Shown here: positions 43,145 through 50,810 of the stretch, piece by piece
Numbering within the stretch: position 1 is the first letter of the stretch
Layout of the letters: the number at the start of each line of letters is the position of its first letter
From: Ktedonosporobacter rubrisoli
GTDB lineage: Bacteria > Chloroflexota > Ktedonobacteria > Ktedonobacterales > Ktedonobacteraceae
Assembly: GCF_004208415.1 (NCBI RefSeq)
Contig: NZ_CP035758.1
Span: forward strand, 5,270,001-5,334,000
DNA: 64,000 nucleotides
Direction: 5' to 3'
Notes under the pieces: model-generated
Databases searched by the model: none
The model's input: the letters and a program-made list of their open reading frames with translations, nothing else
Told to the model about the DNA's origin: nothing
Position numbers and translations under genes: made by a program

Positions 43145-45367
43145 ATGTTACTAGCAGGACAAAACATTGATCACTATCATCTCCTCCAGCATATTGGTAG
43201 TAGCAATGGCGAGACCTATCTAGCTATAAACACGCACACCGACCGGCAGGTAGCGCTCAAAGCATACCGTGTAGAGTCTCTTGCCCAACTCAATGAGATG
43301 CCAAGCCAGGAGGCTGTGGCCTTCTTCCTGTCCAGGGCCGAGGCGCTATCGCACTTGAATCAGGTTTACATCGCCCCGCTCTATGAATACGGGGAGAAGG
43401 CTATTAATGGAACTGACTATACCTATCTGGTAACCGAATACTATCAAAACGGCTCCCTTAAAAACTGGCTTCCAAGCGATACAGATAGCACGGTCAAGCT
43501 TCGCTCTCCACTAGAAATTGCCCGTGTCATCTCCCAGATCGCTGATGCACTCCAATTTGCTCATGAGCAGCAAATCATCCATCAAAACCTCAAACCTGCT
43601 AACATCCTTTTCAACGATAGCCAGGCATCGCCGCTGTCAGATATCGCTATCGTTGATTTCGCTATCATCACCCCTGCGGCCAGAGCCAGGTTGAAGCATC
43701 AGCTCTCCACAGACCCTTATCTGGCCCCAGAGCAACTGACGGGCCAGAGCCTGCCCGCCACAGATCAATACGCCCTGGCAGCTATAGCCTATCATCTCCT
43801 CACCAATACCTTACCCTTTGCCGAGGATTCAGATAGACTACAACTTCCAACACCACCCAGCAAGCATAACTCCTCCTTGCCGGGCGCACTCGACGGCGTA
43901 CTCTTACATGCGCTCAACAGCAAACCCGAGGGGCGCTTTCCCACCATTATCAGCTTCGCCAACGCCTTTAGCGAGGCTGCACGCGTTGGACGCGATCTAC
44001 GCTCAACGCTCTATGTTAGCCCGCAGGAAGCCCGCACCGGCACAACAAAAACCATTTACCTGCCAGAAGGCAGACAAATGAAGGTGGCGCTTCCCGCAGG
44101 CAGCATAAATGGACAGATGTTATATCTGGAGGGACAGGGAGAGGCCTCTCCTGAGGGCCCAAGAGGCGATCTTATTCTTACCATCGTTATCAAGCAGCCT
44201 GGGAAAGATACCACGCCTATTCCAATCATTCCAGAAGAGATAATCACTGCCTCCCGCCAGCCACCCGATATTGAAGAGCTCCCAACGCAAAATTACCGGA
44301 GAGAAATCGAAGAACTTCCTACGGGCAAATATCCACAGGATAATATCGAGGAATTACCAACTATTACGGCTATCCCATTCGATAACATCCAGGGGAATAC
44401 TCCTGCTGGCATACCTTTTTCAGTCGAGGACGAGCCTACTATTAAACAAGGTCGGCCTAGCAATCAGCTTTTGAGCCCAATCACTAGCAAGCTTTATCAG
44501 TTCAAACAAGCCATGCTTCCGGCTATCTCGCAGGGCTCCCACCGCACGTTTAATAGCATTTCCCATTTGACGACTACGCTACGCGGCAATACGGCTCAAC
44601 CGCTCTGGAAGAGGCCATTGATAAGGGACATTTCGCTCATGCTGCTGATCGCCCTCATTCTACTGCTCAGCGGGAGCATATTCTATACTACCCGCGTTAA
44701 TACGCTCGTTACGCAGGGAGTGAATGCCACAGCCACGGCCCAGATCCAATCAGTCTCGACGGCCTACGCTGCGACATATACGGCCCAGGCCAGCGCAACG
44801 GCGGCCACAGCTCATGACCCCTACCCGCCCAACAATGGTATGCTTGTTTTCAGCGATTCCTTACAGGCGCGCAATGCTTCCAACGGCTGGAACAATGTTG
44901 GAGGCTGCAGCTTTAGCAATAATACGTATGAAGTGCAGGGAGTCGCCAAAAGCTCTAACTTTTGCACAGCTGGCCGCAGCTTCCACAATTTCACTTATGA
45001 AGCGCAGATAGCTTTCACTCAAGGCGGCTTTGGAGGTATAATCTTTCGCTTTAACAACACAAAAAATTCTTATTACTACTTTGGCATTAACACTAAAGGC
45101 GGATACGCTCTGCTCTATAACACTGAAAACAACTACTTCATCACTATTCTTAGTGGCGGCCCTAACCAGGCCATCAAGACAGGCCAGAGCAATACCCTTG
45201 CCGTCATTGCTAAAGGCCGACAGATCGACCTGTATGCCAATGGGCAACGCCTGGACGGCGTAAGCGATGCTCTCGATACCGAGGGCCAGATAGGAGTTGC
45301 GGCCGGCGATAATGCCAGCGATACCACGACCGCAGACTTTAACAACGTCAAGGTCTGGAACATATAG
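43145..45367 (+). CDS. Membrane pseudokinase with DnaJ-C-terminal-like domain and extracellular beta-sandwich
   Basis: A 740-residue receptor. Residues 10-280 are a Ser/Thr-kinase fold: VALK with K39, E66 in the alpha-C helix, IIHQNLKPANILF where HRD is replaced by HQN (N148), DFA instead of DFG (171-173) and intact APE. The catalytic base is therefore missing, so it is probably a pseudokinase. Residues 296-352 match the second DnaJ C-terminal peptide-binding module (MKVALPAGSINGQMLYLEG, GDLILTIVI). Three IEELPT repeats (376-406) follow, then one transmembrane helix (495-515), an Ala/Thr-rich stalk and a 170-residue LamG/DUF1080-like beta-sandwich outside. AAGGAGAG sets the start. The paralogous next gene shares stalk and sandwich. 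Confidence 0.85.
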   Translation: MLLAGQNIDHYHLLQHIGSSNGETYLAINTHTDRQVALKAYRVESLAQLNEMPSQEAVAFFLSRAEALSHLNQVYIAPLYEYGEKAINGTDYTYLVTEYYQNGSLKNWLPSDTDSTVKLRSPLEIARVISQIADALQFAHEQQIIHQNLKPANILFNDSQASPLSDIAIVDFAIITPAARARLKHQLSTDPYLAPEQLTGQSLPATDQYALAAIAYHLLTNTLPFAEDSDRLQLPTPPSKHNSSLPGALDGVLLHALNSKPEGRFPTIISFANAFSEAARVGRDLRSTLYVSPQEARTGTTKTIYLPEGRQMKVALPAGSINGQMLYLEGQGEASPEGPRGDLILTIVIKQPGKDTTPIPIIPEEIITASRQPPDIEELPTQNYRREIEELPTGKYPQDNIEELPTITAIPFDNIQGNTPAGIPFSVEDEPTIKQGRPSNQLLSPITSKLYQFKQAMLPAISQGSHRTFNSISHLTTTLRGNTAQPLWKRPLIRDISLMLLIALILLLSGSIFYTTRVNTLVTQGVNATATAQIQSVSTAYAATYTAQASATAATAHDPYPPNNGMLVFSDSLQARNASNGWNNVGGCSFSNNTYEVQGVAKSSNFCTAGRSFHNFTYEAQIAFTQGGFGGIIFRFNNTKNSYYYFGINTKGGYALLYNTENNYFITILSGGPNQAIKTGQSNTLAVIAKGRQIDLYANGQRLDGVSDALDTEGQIGVAAGDNASDTTTADFNNVKVWNI

Positions 45368-45388
45368 CTAAGGAGGGCAAAGAGGCTT

Positions 45389-46279
45389 ATGCAACCCACA
45401 GACAGGCAACCCACAGGTTTCTTGAAGCAGTTCAAACACCTGCCTCCGCGCAAAGTTAGCTGGCTTATCGGGCTTGTCGCCTTGCTGCTCATTGCCAGTA
45501 TTGAGTTGCTCAATTTCGTGCAGCTCGATGGCACAGCCACGGCCCAGATCAAGACCGAGGCAGCTACCCGCGTTAAGACGATCTCTACGGCTTTTGTCGC
45601 AAGCCACAGCAAGAGGGATAAAGCCACAGCTGTGGCCATGGCGGCGGTAACGGCTACCACCATGGCTCAGGCTACGGCCACAGCGACCATTACAGATGCG
45701 ACCGCCACAGTTGCGGCCTCGGGCAATCCTTTCCCACCGCATAACGGTACTTTGCAACTTGATGATACGCTTCACAATAACAGCAGCAACGCCTGGACTG
45801 ATGGAGACAATGCAAATGCAGCATGCCATTTTCAGTCAGGAGCTTACAATGTGATAGAAAACAGTTCTGTCCTCACCAATGCGTGTTATGCCAATGCCTC
45901 ATCTTTCAGCAACTTTGTCTTTGATGTACAGATGAAGATTCTCAAAGGGCAAGGAGGTGGAGTAGTCTTTCGTGCTGATCCAGCGTCCGGTAAGGCATAT
46001 CTCTTTCGCATTGATCAGGATGGATCTTATAGCCTTTTAATCTATACGAGCGATAAAGATTCACAGCTTCTCACTTACAGCACGCTCTCAGCCTTTCGCG
46101 CCGATCAGAATAACGAGCTTACAGTGATTGCCCAAGGTGACAAACTTGATATTTACATTAACAAGCAACATGTATTAGGCCTGAGTAACGGAACCTATAA
46201 GCAGGGCAACATCGGCGTTACTGCCACCGGAGGTCCCACCGATGTAGCCTATACCAGCGCCAGGGTCTGGACGCTATAG
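45389..46279 (+). CDS. Membrane-anchored beta-sandwich protein, paralogue of the pseudokinase ectodomain
   Basis: A 296-residue protein: 20 cytoplasmic residues, one transmembrane helix (VSWLIGLVALLLIASIELL), a stalk of about 80 residues rich in ATAT-type repeats, and a C-terminal sandwich from about residue 115 (GNPFPPHNGTLQLDDTL, GGGVVFRADPASGKAYLFRI, LTVIAQGDKLDIYINKQHV, ending SARVWTL). This aligns segment by segment with the end of the preceding protein (PYPPNNGMLVFSDSL, VKVWNI). It starts 21 bases after that gene, so the two are co-expressed. It has no kinase or other signalling domain, and may act as co-receptor. LamG/3-keto-disaccharide-hydrolase-like fold is an inference; a sugar or wall ligand is possible. 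Confidence 0.8.
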   Translation: MQPTDRQPTGFLKQFKHLPPRKVSWLIGLVALLLIASIELLNFVQLDGTATAQIKTEAATRVKTISTAFVASHSKRDKATAVAMAAVTATTMAQATATATITDATATVAASGNPFPPHNGTLQLDDTLHNNSSNAWTDGDNANAACHFQSGAYNVIENSSVLTNACYANASSFSNFVFDVQMKILKGQGGGVVFRADPASGKAYLFRIDQDGSYSLLIYTSDKDSQLLTYSTLSAFRADQNNELTVIAQGDKLDIYINKQHVLGLSNGTYKQGNIGVTATGGPTDVAYTSARVWTL

Positions 46280-46315
46280 ATAGTCGGCAGGTTTGCTAAG
46301 CGTGTCCAGAAGGAC

Positions 46316-46369
46316 GCGGCGAGAGTCCTATAGAGGGCATTGTGGGAGTTCTCTATAAGTTCTCGCCGC
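46316..46369. terminator. Long bidirectional hairpin terminator
   Basis: GCGGCGAGA (46316-46324) pairs with TCTCGCCGC (46361-46369), and TATAGAG with CTCTATA inside. It separates the beta-sandwich gene from the convergent isomerase gene. Confidence 0.75.
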
Positions 46370-46404
46370 TTGTAAAGCTGATAAATATGCTTAAAGAGCT
46401 CAGG

Positions 46405-47214
46405 TTAGAGCCGTAAATCCTTGACAGCCAAAGCCTCGCGCCGCTCGGCAGGCAACCAGCCAAAACTAGCCTCTGAGCCAGCTTGCGGATTATATTCCAG
46501 GCCGATGTAGCCTTGATAGCCAAGCTCGTCAATGACTGATAGGACATGGGGATAGTGAATCTCGCCGGTGCCCGGCTCATGGCGGCCCGGGGAGTCCGCG
46601 AGCTGGATATGGCCTATCTGCGCAATATGCTCGCGCAAGGTGGCAATGATGTTGCCTTCCATACGCTGCATATGATAAACATCGTACTGATATTTAAGAT
46701 TAGGCCGCTTCACTTGCGCCAGCAAGTGTAGGGTCTCGGCTGTGTTGGTAAGCAGATAGCGTCGATTCTCAAAGCTGTTAAGCGACTCGACGACGACGCC
46801 AAGTCCGGCTCGCGCCGCTTCATCTGCTATCCAGGCCAGATTCTCGCGAACCTGCTCTAGCTGCGCTTCCCGATTTACGCCTTCGAGATTGTTACCCACC
46901 AGGGCATTTAATTGTTGACAGCCAATACGCTTAGCAAACTCCAGGGCCTGGGGTACATGCTCACGCAACCACTGGTGCCGATTGGCATCGTTGAGGAAGC
47001 CACGTTCTCCCGCCGCCATATCCCCGGCAGCAAAATTCATCAAGGCGACCTTAAGCCCATGCGCGCGCAGCAATTTAGCCAGTTCGTCAAGATTCTCTTC
47101 GCCCGGCCACCAGAACTCAACGGCGCCAAAGCCCAGACGTGCGGCATAGGCAATTCGCTCCAGAAATGGCACTTCTTTGAGCAGGATAGATATATTCACA
47201 TCGAAGCGTAACAT
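46405..47214 (-). CDS. hyi: Hydroxypyruvate isomerase-like TIM barrel
   Basis: A 269-residue xylose-isomerase-like TIM barrel of the Hyi family: starts RFDVNISILLKEVPFLERI, has FGAVEFWWPGEE, VVVESLNSFENRRYLLTN with a metal-ligand Glu, YDVYHMQRMEGN with the Asp/His pair, HIQLADSPGRHEPGTGEIHY and IGLEYNP with the final Glu. These match hydroxypyruvate isomerase, interconverting hydroxypyruvate and tartronate semialdehyde. The partner reductase of that pathway is encoded at 59.6 kb. Other 2-keto sugar epimerase activities are possible. A TetR regulator gene is divergent from it. Confidence 0.87.
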   Translation of the reverse strand: MLRFDVNISILLKEVPFLERIAYAARLGFGAVEFWWPGEENLDELAKLLRAHGLKVALMNFAAGDMAAGERGFLNDANRHQWLREHVPQALEFAKRIGCQQLNALVGNNLEGVNREAQLEQVRENLAWIADEAARAGLGVVVESLNSFENRRYLLTNTAETLHLLAQVKRPNLKYQYDVYHMQRMEGNIIATLREHIAQIGHIQLADSPGRHEPGTGEIHYPHVLSVIDELGYQGYIGLEYNPQAGSEASFGWLPAERREALAVKDLRL

Positions 47215-47384
47215 AAGCTTTTCAAATAACCCCTTTCTTGATAGAAAGCGCTTGCAGGCGCAAAGATACTCCCCACAATTCTAGCATCCTCTTTAACATT
47301 TATATCATTACTGTCGAAACAGCGGGACAGCCAGTTCAACACCTATTAGAGCCGACATCATGACCAGCGTTTTACGCTCCTCCC

Positions 47385-47424
47385 TTGACATATCCCTTCC
47401 TAGTTTATATGATAATCATCATAT
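47385..47424 (+). promoter_or_regulatory. Promoter with embedded palindromic operator for the TetR gene
   Basis: TTGACA at 47385-47390, a 17-bp spacer and TATGAT at 47408-47413 form a good promoter. The -10 lies inside ATATGATAATCATCATAT (47407-47424). The same palindrome recurs upstream of the next gene at 48192-48209, so it is almost surely the TetR binding site. Confidence 0.75.
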
Positions 47425-47449
47425 GCACTTGAGAGGACCGGCGCTATAG

Positions 47450-47491
47450 ATCTTCTATAGAAGATAGGAAACATGCTCCAACGAGTTGGAG
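47450..47491 (+). promoter_or_regulatory. Two perfect palindromes in the TetR leader
   Basis: ATCTTCTATAGAAGAT (47450-47465) is a perfect 16-bp palindrome; CTCCAAC-GA-GTTGGAG (47476-47491) follows. They lie between promoter and start codon and could form leader hairpins or a second operator. Confidence 0.45.
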
Positions 47492-47522
47492 ACGCGTTAG
47501 CGATCCAAGAAAGGGAAAGGAA

Positions 47523-48122
47523 ATGAAGCGCTCCCAGCAAGAGAAACAGCAAACGCACCAACGCATCGTTAAGAACGCTGCCCAACAGATCCGCGTTGAG
47601 GGCGTTAATGGCGTTGGCATCGCTGATCTCATGGGGCAAGCAGGCCTGACACATGGAGGCTTTTATGCCCATTTCCGTAACAAGGATGCCCTGCTCGCCG
47701 AAATTTGCCACACGGGAATAGCCGAGACATTGGAGAGGCTTACGCAGGCTATCGACAATGCGCCAGCGAACGAAAAAATCTCAGCCCTGCTAGATGCCTA
47801 TCTTAGCGTTTATCATCGTGATAATCCCGCTACCGGCTGTATCATGCCAACCCTGGCTGCAGATGTTGCGCGGCGTCCGGAAGAAGTACGTACTGCATTT
47901 ACGGAAGGATACGAAAAGCTCCTTCAGCTCGTTGTTTCCGTTTTGCCAGAAGATACCGATGAGCAGCGATATGATAGGGCCATAGCCCTGCTCTCGGAGA
48001 TGGTTGGCTCATTGCTGCTGTCCCGAGCTGTCAATGATCCGGCATTAAGCGAACGCATCTTGCGCAGCAATCGCGACTATGCTATTCAGGCCTTCGGCAA
48101 AACTTCTATGGAGAACGAGTAG
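47523..48122 (+). CDS. TetR-family transcriptional regulator
   Basis: A 199-residue TetR/AcrR repressor. The DNA-binding half has TIVKNAAQQIRVEGVNG-like helix 1 (RIVKNAAQQIRVEGVNGVGI), then DLMGQAGLTHGGFYAHFRNK, the classical recognition helix with GxFYxHF. The C-terminal half (YHRDNPATGCIMPTLAADVA) is of the subgroup where C in GC-MP may sense electrophiles, as in NemR-like proteins. The next gene in the same direction shares the operator palindrome, so the regulator controls itself and that gene. GGAAAGGAA sits right before ATG. Confidence 0.92.
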   Translation: MKRSQQEKQQTHQRIVKNAAQQIRVEGVNGVGIADLMGQAGLTHGGFYAHFRNKDALLAEICHTGIAETLERLTQAIDNAPANEKISALLDAYLSVYHRDNPATGCIMPTLAADVARRPEEVRTAFTEGYEKLLQLVVSVLPEDTDEQRYDRAIALLSEMVGSLLLSRAVNDPALSERILRSNRDYAIQAFGKTSMENE

Positions 48123-48158
48123 TCTCGCTCCTCACCAGTTCCTCTCCACGCTCTTCCC

Positions 48159-48209
48159 TTGACACGCCGCCAATCATCATGTATTCTTTTTATATGATGG
48201 TCATCATAT
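48159..48209 (+). promoter_or_regulatory. Promoter and operator of the QueG-like gene
   Basis: TTGACA at 48159-48164, 17-bp spacer and TATTCT at 48182-48187 are followed by the palindrome ATATGATGGTCATCATAT at 48192-48209, the second copy of the TetR-type operator (8-bp perfect arms). Confidence 0.75.
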
Positions 48210-48244
48210 AAAATCAGATCAACGATAGATGAAAGGATGAAACT

Positions 48245-49309
48245 ATGCCCGCGATGCCCCTTCCCGATCCTCAAGAGTTGCCACTCAAGATGCGCACGCA
48301 CCCAACAGTACAGCACGCCTATCAGCAGGATCATGAGAAACAAGAAGCTATGTCGTCAGGTCCTCTTGACGTAAAGTGGTTACGACAGCTCTGCCTGGAG
48401 TCCGGCGCCGATGATGTCGGCTTTGTCTCGCTCGCCCGACCCGAGCTCGACGATCAACGCGCCGATATTCTCGCCCACGCGCCTTTTGCACGTACATTGA
48501 TTAGCTTTGTGTGCAAGATGAATCGCGAGCCTATCCGCTCGCCTGCGCGTTCTGTTGCCAATGTCGAGTTCCACGAAGTGAACGATTACGTGAAAACTGT
48601 CAGTCATACCATCGCCGCCCGGCTCCAGGAGCACGGTATTCGCGCCATGAATGAAGCAGCGGGTTTCCCGATGGAAGTGGCACGTCTCACTGAGCAGCGA
48701 AAAAGCTGGCTGATTTCCCACAAACCTGTGGCAGTTGCCGCTGGCCTGGGCATGATGGGCATCCATCGGAACGTCATTCATCCAACCTTTGGCAACTTCA
48801 TTCTGTTGGGGACAGTAATCATAGACGCCGATATCGCAGAAGAGAGCCATCCCGTAGCTTATAATCCCTGTCTCGAATGCAAGTTGTGTGTGGCCGCCTG
48901 TCCTGTGGGAGCCATCAGCCCGGATGGGCACTTCAATTTCACTGCCTGCATGACGCACAACTATCGCGAATTTCTCGGCGGCTTCACTGAATGGGCCGAG
49001 ACCATGATTGAGAGTCCCGATGTAAGCGCCTACCGCGAGCAATTCACGCCGGCAGAAACCATGTCCATGTGGCAGAGCCTTGCCTTTCAGCCCAATTACA
49101 AAGCTGCCTATTGTATGGCGGTCTGTCCGGCAGGAGAAGACGTGATTGGTCCATACCTCAGGAATCGCAAAGGGCATCTACAAACAGTTGTCAAACCTCT
49201 TCAGGAAAAGGTTGAGCCAGTCTATGTCGAGGCCGGATCTCAAGCGGAAACGCATGTACGTCGGCGCTTTCCCCACAAAATCGTGCGTCATGTGAAGCGG
49301 AGAAAGTAA
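48245..49309 (+). CDS. QueG-like iron-sulfur protein (epoxyqueuosine reductase-related)
   Basis: A 354-residue protein. The C-terminal part binds iron-sulfur clusters: NPCLECKLCVAACPVGAI (CxxCxxCxxxCP), then FTACMTHNY and YCMAVCPAGEDV. The N-terminal half, LCLESGADDVGFVSLARPEL, with later GLGMMGIHRNVIHPTFGNFI, is the cobalamin-reductase-like fold of the COG1600 (QueG and reductive dehalogenase-related) family. The last 50 residues differ from QueG and the catalytic site is not fully visible, so queuosine synthesis is doubtful. Regulation by an adjacent TetR protein suggests a ligand-induced reductase. AAAGGA 8 bases before ATG is the ribosome site. Confidence 0.82.
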   Translation: MPAMPLPDPQELPLKMRTHPTVQHAYQQDHEKQEAMSSGPLDVKWLRQLCLESGADDVGFVSLARPELDDQRADILAHAPFARTLISFVCKMNREPIRSPARSVANVEFHEVNDYVKTVSHTIAARLQEHGIRAMNEAAGFPMEVARLTEQRKSWLISHKPVAVAAGLGMMGIHRNVIHPTFGNFILLGTVIIDADIAEESHPVAYNPCLECKLCVAACPVGAISPDGHFNFTACMTHNYREFLGGFTEWAETMIESPDVSAYREQFTPAETMSMWQSLAFQPNYKAAYCMAVCPAGEDVIGPYLRNRKGHLQTVVKPLQEKVEPVYVEAGSQAETHVRRRFPHKIVRHVKRRK

Positions 49310-49557
49310 TAGAGCTCGGGGGTCCATAGTGGCCCAGCAAACAAGTGGTCCACACGCCCAAAGAGCGCATACGCGGCATATCAGAGCGGCCCGTCGATCG
49401 CCAGTTGAGTTCTGAAACCCTTCGAACTTAAATAGAGCGGGACAGCCCATCGCCTGCCTGAATTGACATCAAGTCCTGCATTATGGCACACTTAAGGGCT
49501 CAAGTGCTTTACCATCAGCTTATTGAGTGTGTCCTTAGGGAAAGAATAATAGATACA

Positions 49558-50199
49558 ATGGATGAGGCAGAGCTTAATAGATGGTTTGATAACAATAGAA
49601 TCGTTCTAGAAACTGCCTATCTGGCAGGAAGCCAGCCCTGGCAACAATCGGGTGTTGGCTTGCGCACACCGCGTACAGCGCAGGATTGGGAGGTATTGCG
49701 CCGCCCTATCGCCGATTGCATCAGCAGTTCCGGCACCTTCCTGGATATCGGCTGTGCCAATGGCTATTTGCTGGAATGTGTTCTGCGCTGGACCCAGGAG
49801 CGCAACTTGCAGATTACGCCCTATGGCCTTGACTTCTCGGAGAAGCTGGCCACCCTGGCACGCCAGAGATTGCCCCAATATGCAGGACAGATCTTTGTCG
49901 GCAATGCCTGGAATTGGTCGCCTCCGCAGCGTTTTGATTATGTGAATACCACGCTTGATTACATTCCGGCCTCACTACATCAAGCTTTCGTGCAGCGTCT
50001 CTTAGAGGCTTATGTACTCCCTGGCGGATATTTACTGGTAGCCGAATATCTGGGCAAACATACGGCCTCTCCTGAGCTCAAGATCAATGAACAGCTCAGA
50101 CAATGGGGCTTCTCTGTAGCAATGGTCAAAGCAAGCCAGCTAGCTCACGATCCCATGGGCCAGACACGCATCGCGGCCATCAAGAACAAGTGGCCTTAA
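49558..50199 (+). CDS. Class I SAM-dependent methyltransferase
   Basis: A 213-residue methyltransferase. Motif I is TFLDIGCANGYLLECVL near residue 63, then YGLDFSEKLATLARQRLP (motif II) and RFDYVNTTLDYIP with motif post-I. The N-terminal 50 residues include WFDNNRIVLETAYLAGSQPW, seen in small unassigned methyltransferases. The substrate is unknown. I chose ATG at 49558; an in-frame ATG at 49483 lacks a ribosome site, and AGGGAAAG is rather far from the chosen one. It stands alone, upstream of an ArsR regulator gene. Confidence 0.82.
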   Translation: MDEAELNRWFDNNRIVLETAYLAGSQPWQQSGVGLRTPRTAQDWEVLRRPIADCISSSGTFLDIGCANGYLLECVLRWTQERNLQITPYGLDFSEKLATLARQRLPQYAGQIFVGNAWNWSPPQRFDYVNTTLDYIPASLHQAFVQRLLEAYVLPGGYLLVAEYLGKHTASPELKINEQLRQWGFSVAMVKASQLAHDPMGQTRIAAIKNKWP

Positions 50200-50275
50200 T
50201 TATGCCAGAAGCGGCCCGCGCTAAGCTGAAACCAGGCCGCCAGAGCTAGCGAGACTTTATCCTGCACCGGGCCAG

Positions 50276-50305
50276 CAATCATTACAACAAAAATTGCAAT
50301 GATTG
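50276..50305 (+). promoter_or_regulatory. Inverted repeat upstream of the ArsR gene
   Basis: CAATCATT (50276-50283) pairs with AATGATTG (50298-50305) across 14 bases, 25 bases before the start codon. The position suits an autoregulatory operator. Confidence 0.45.
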
Positions 50306-50330
50306 TCGTCTTTGTGCTAAACTAGAGGGC

Positions 50331-50678
50331 ATGAACACGAGAGAACCGCAGCCTGCGCTTGCCCTCATAGCCGGCGTATTGAGCGATCCAACACGTTTAC
50401 AGATCCTTGATTTGCTTGTCGCGGGACCAGATCAGGATTGTGAGGCACCGCGCCATCCGCAGTTTACTGGCGCGATGTGCCCGCAGGATCTGTTAAATAA
50501 ATTACAAACAATAGCGGCCTCGAAGCTATCCTATCATTTAGGCGAGCTGCAACGGGCAGGCTTAATACACGAACAAAGGTATGGGAAGCGCATCTACTAT
50601 GTTGTGCAGCGCGAAGCTCTGCAAGGCTTTCTCCTCAGCTTTCAGCAAAGATATCTGCACGCTGAAAGCCAGATATAA
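50331..50678 (+). CDS. ArsR-family transcriptional regulator
   Basis: A 115-residue winged-helix protein: LSDPTRLQILDLLVAGPDQD, a Cys-bearing insertion (DCEAPRHPQFTGAMCPQDLL), the recognition helix TIAASKLSYHLGELQRAGLI and the wing HEQRYGKRIYYVV. The extra Cys and His between helices 2 and 3 could bind metal or be a redox switch, but this is not a known ArsR site. The next same-strand gene, 132 bases on, is a methyltransferase and may be its target. Confidence 0.87.
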   Translation: MNTREPQPALALIAGVLSDPTRLQILDLLVAGPDQDCEAPRHPQFTGAMCPQDLLNKLQTIAASKLSYHLGELQRAGLIHEQRYGKRIYYVVQREALQGFLLSFQQRYLHAESQI

Positions 50679-50810
50679 GCTACCTGGCCTGCCTGGAAGC
50701 GCTCTTGGCCAAGCGACGTAGATGGAGCATATGCTAAACTCTGCTAGAGAATTATGTAACAGTTTGTCTCGTTGGAATCCCGGAGAGGCAAACGCGAGAA
50801 AGGATTCCAG

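Noticed and set aside
48380..49177. Reverse frame of 265 codons opposite the QueG-like gene
   Set aside because: Antisense shadow without ribosome site or motifs.
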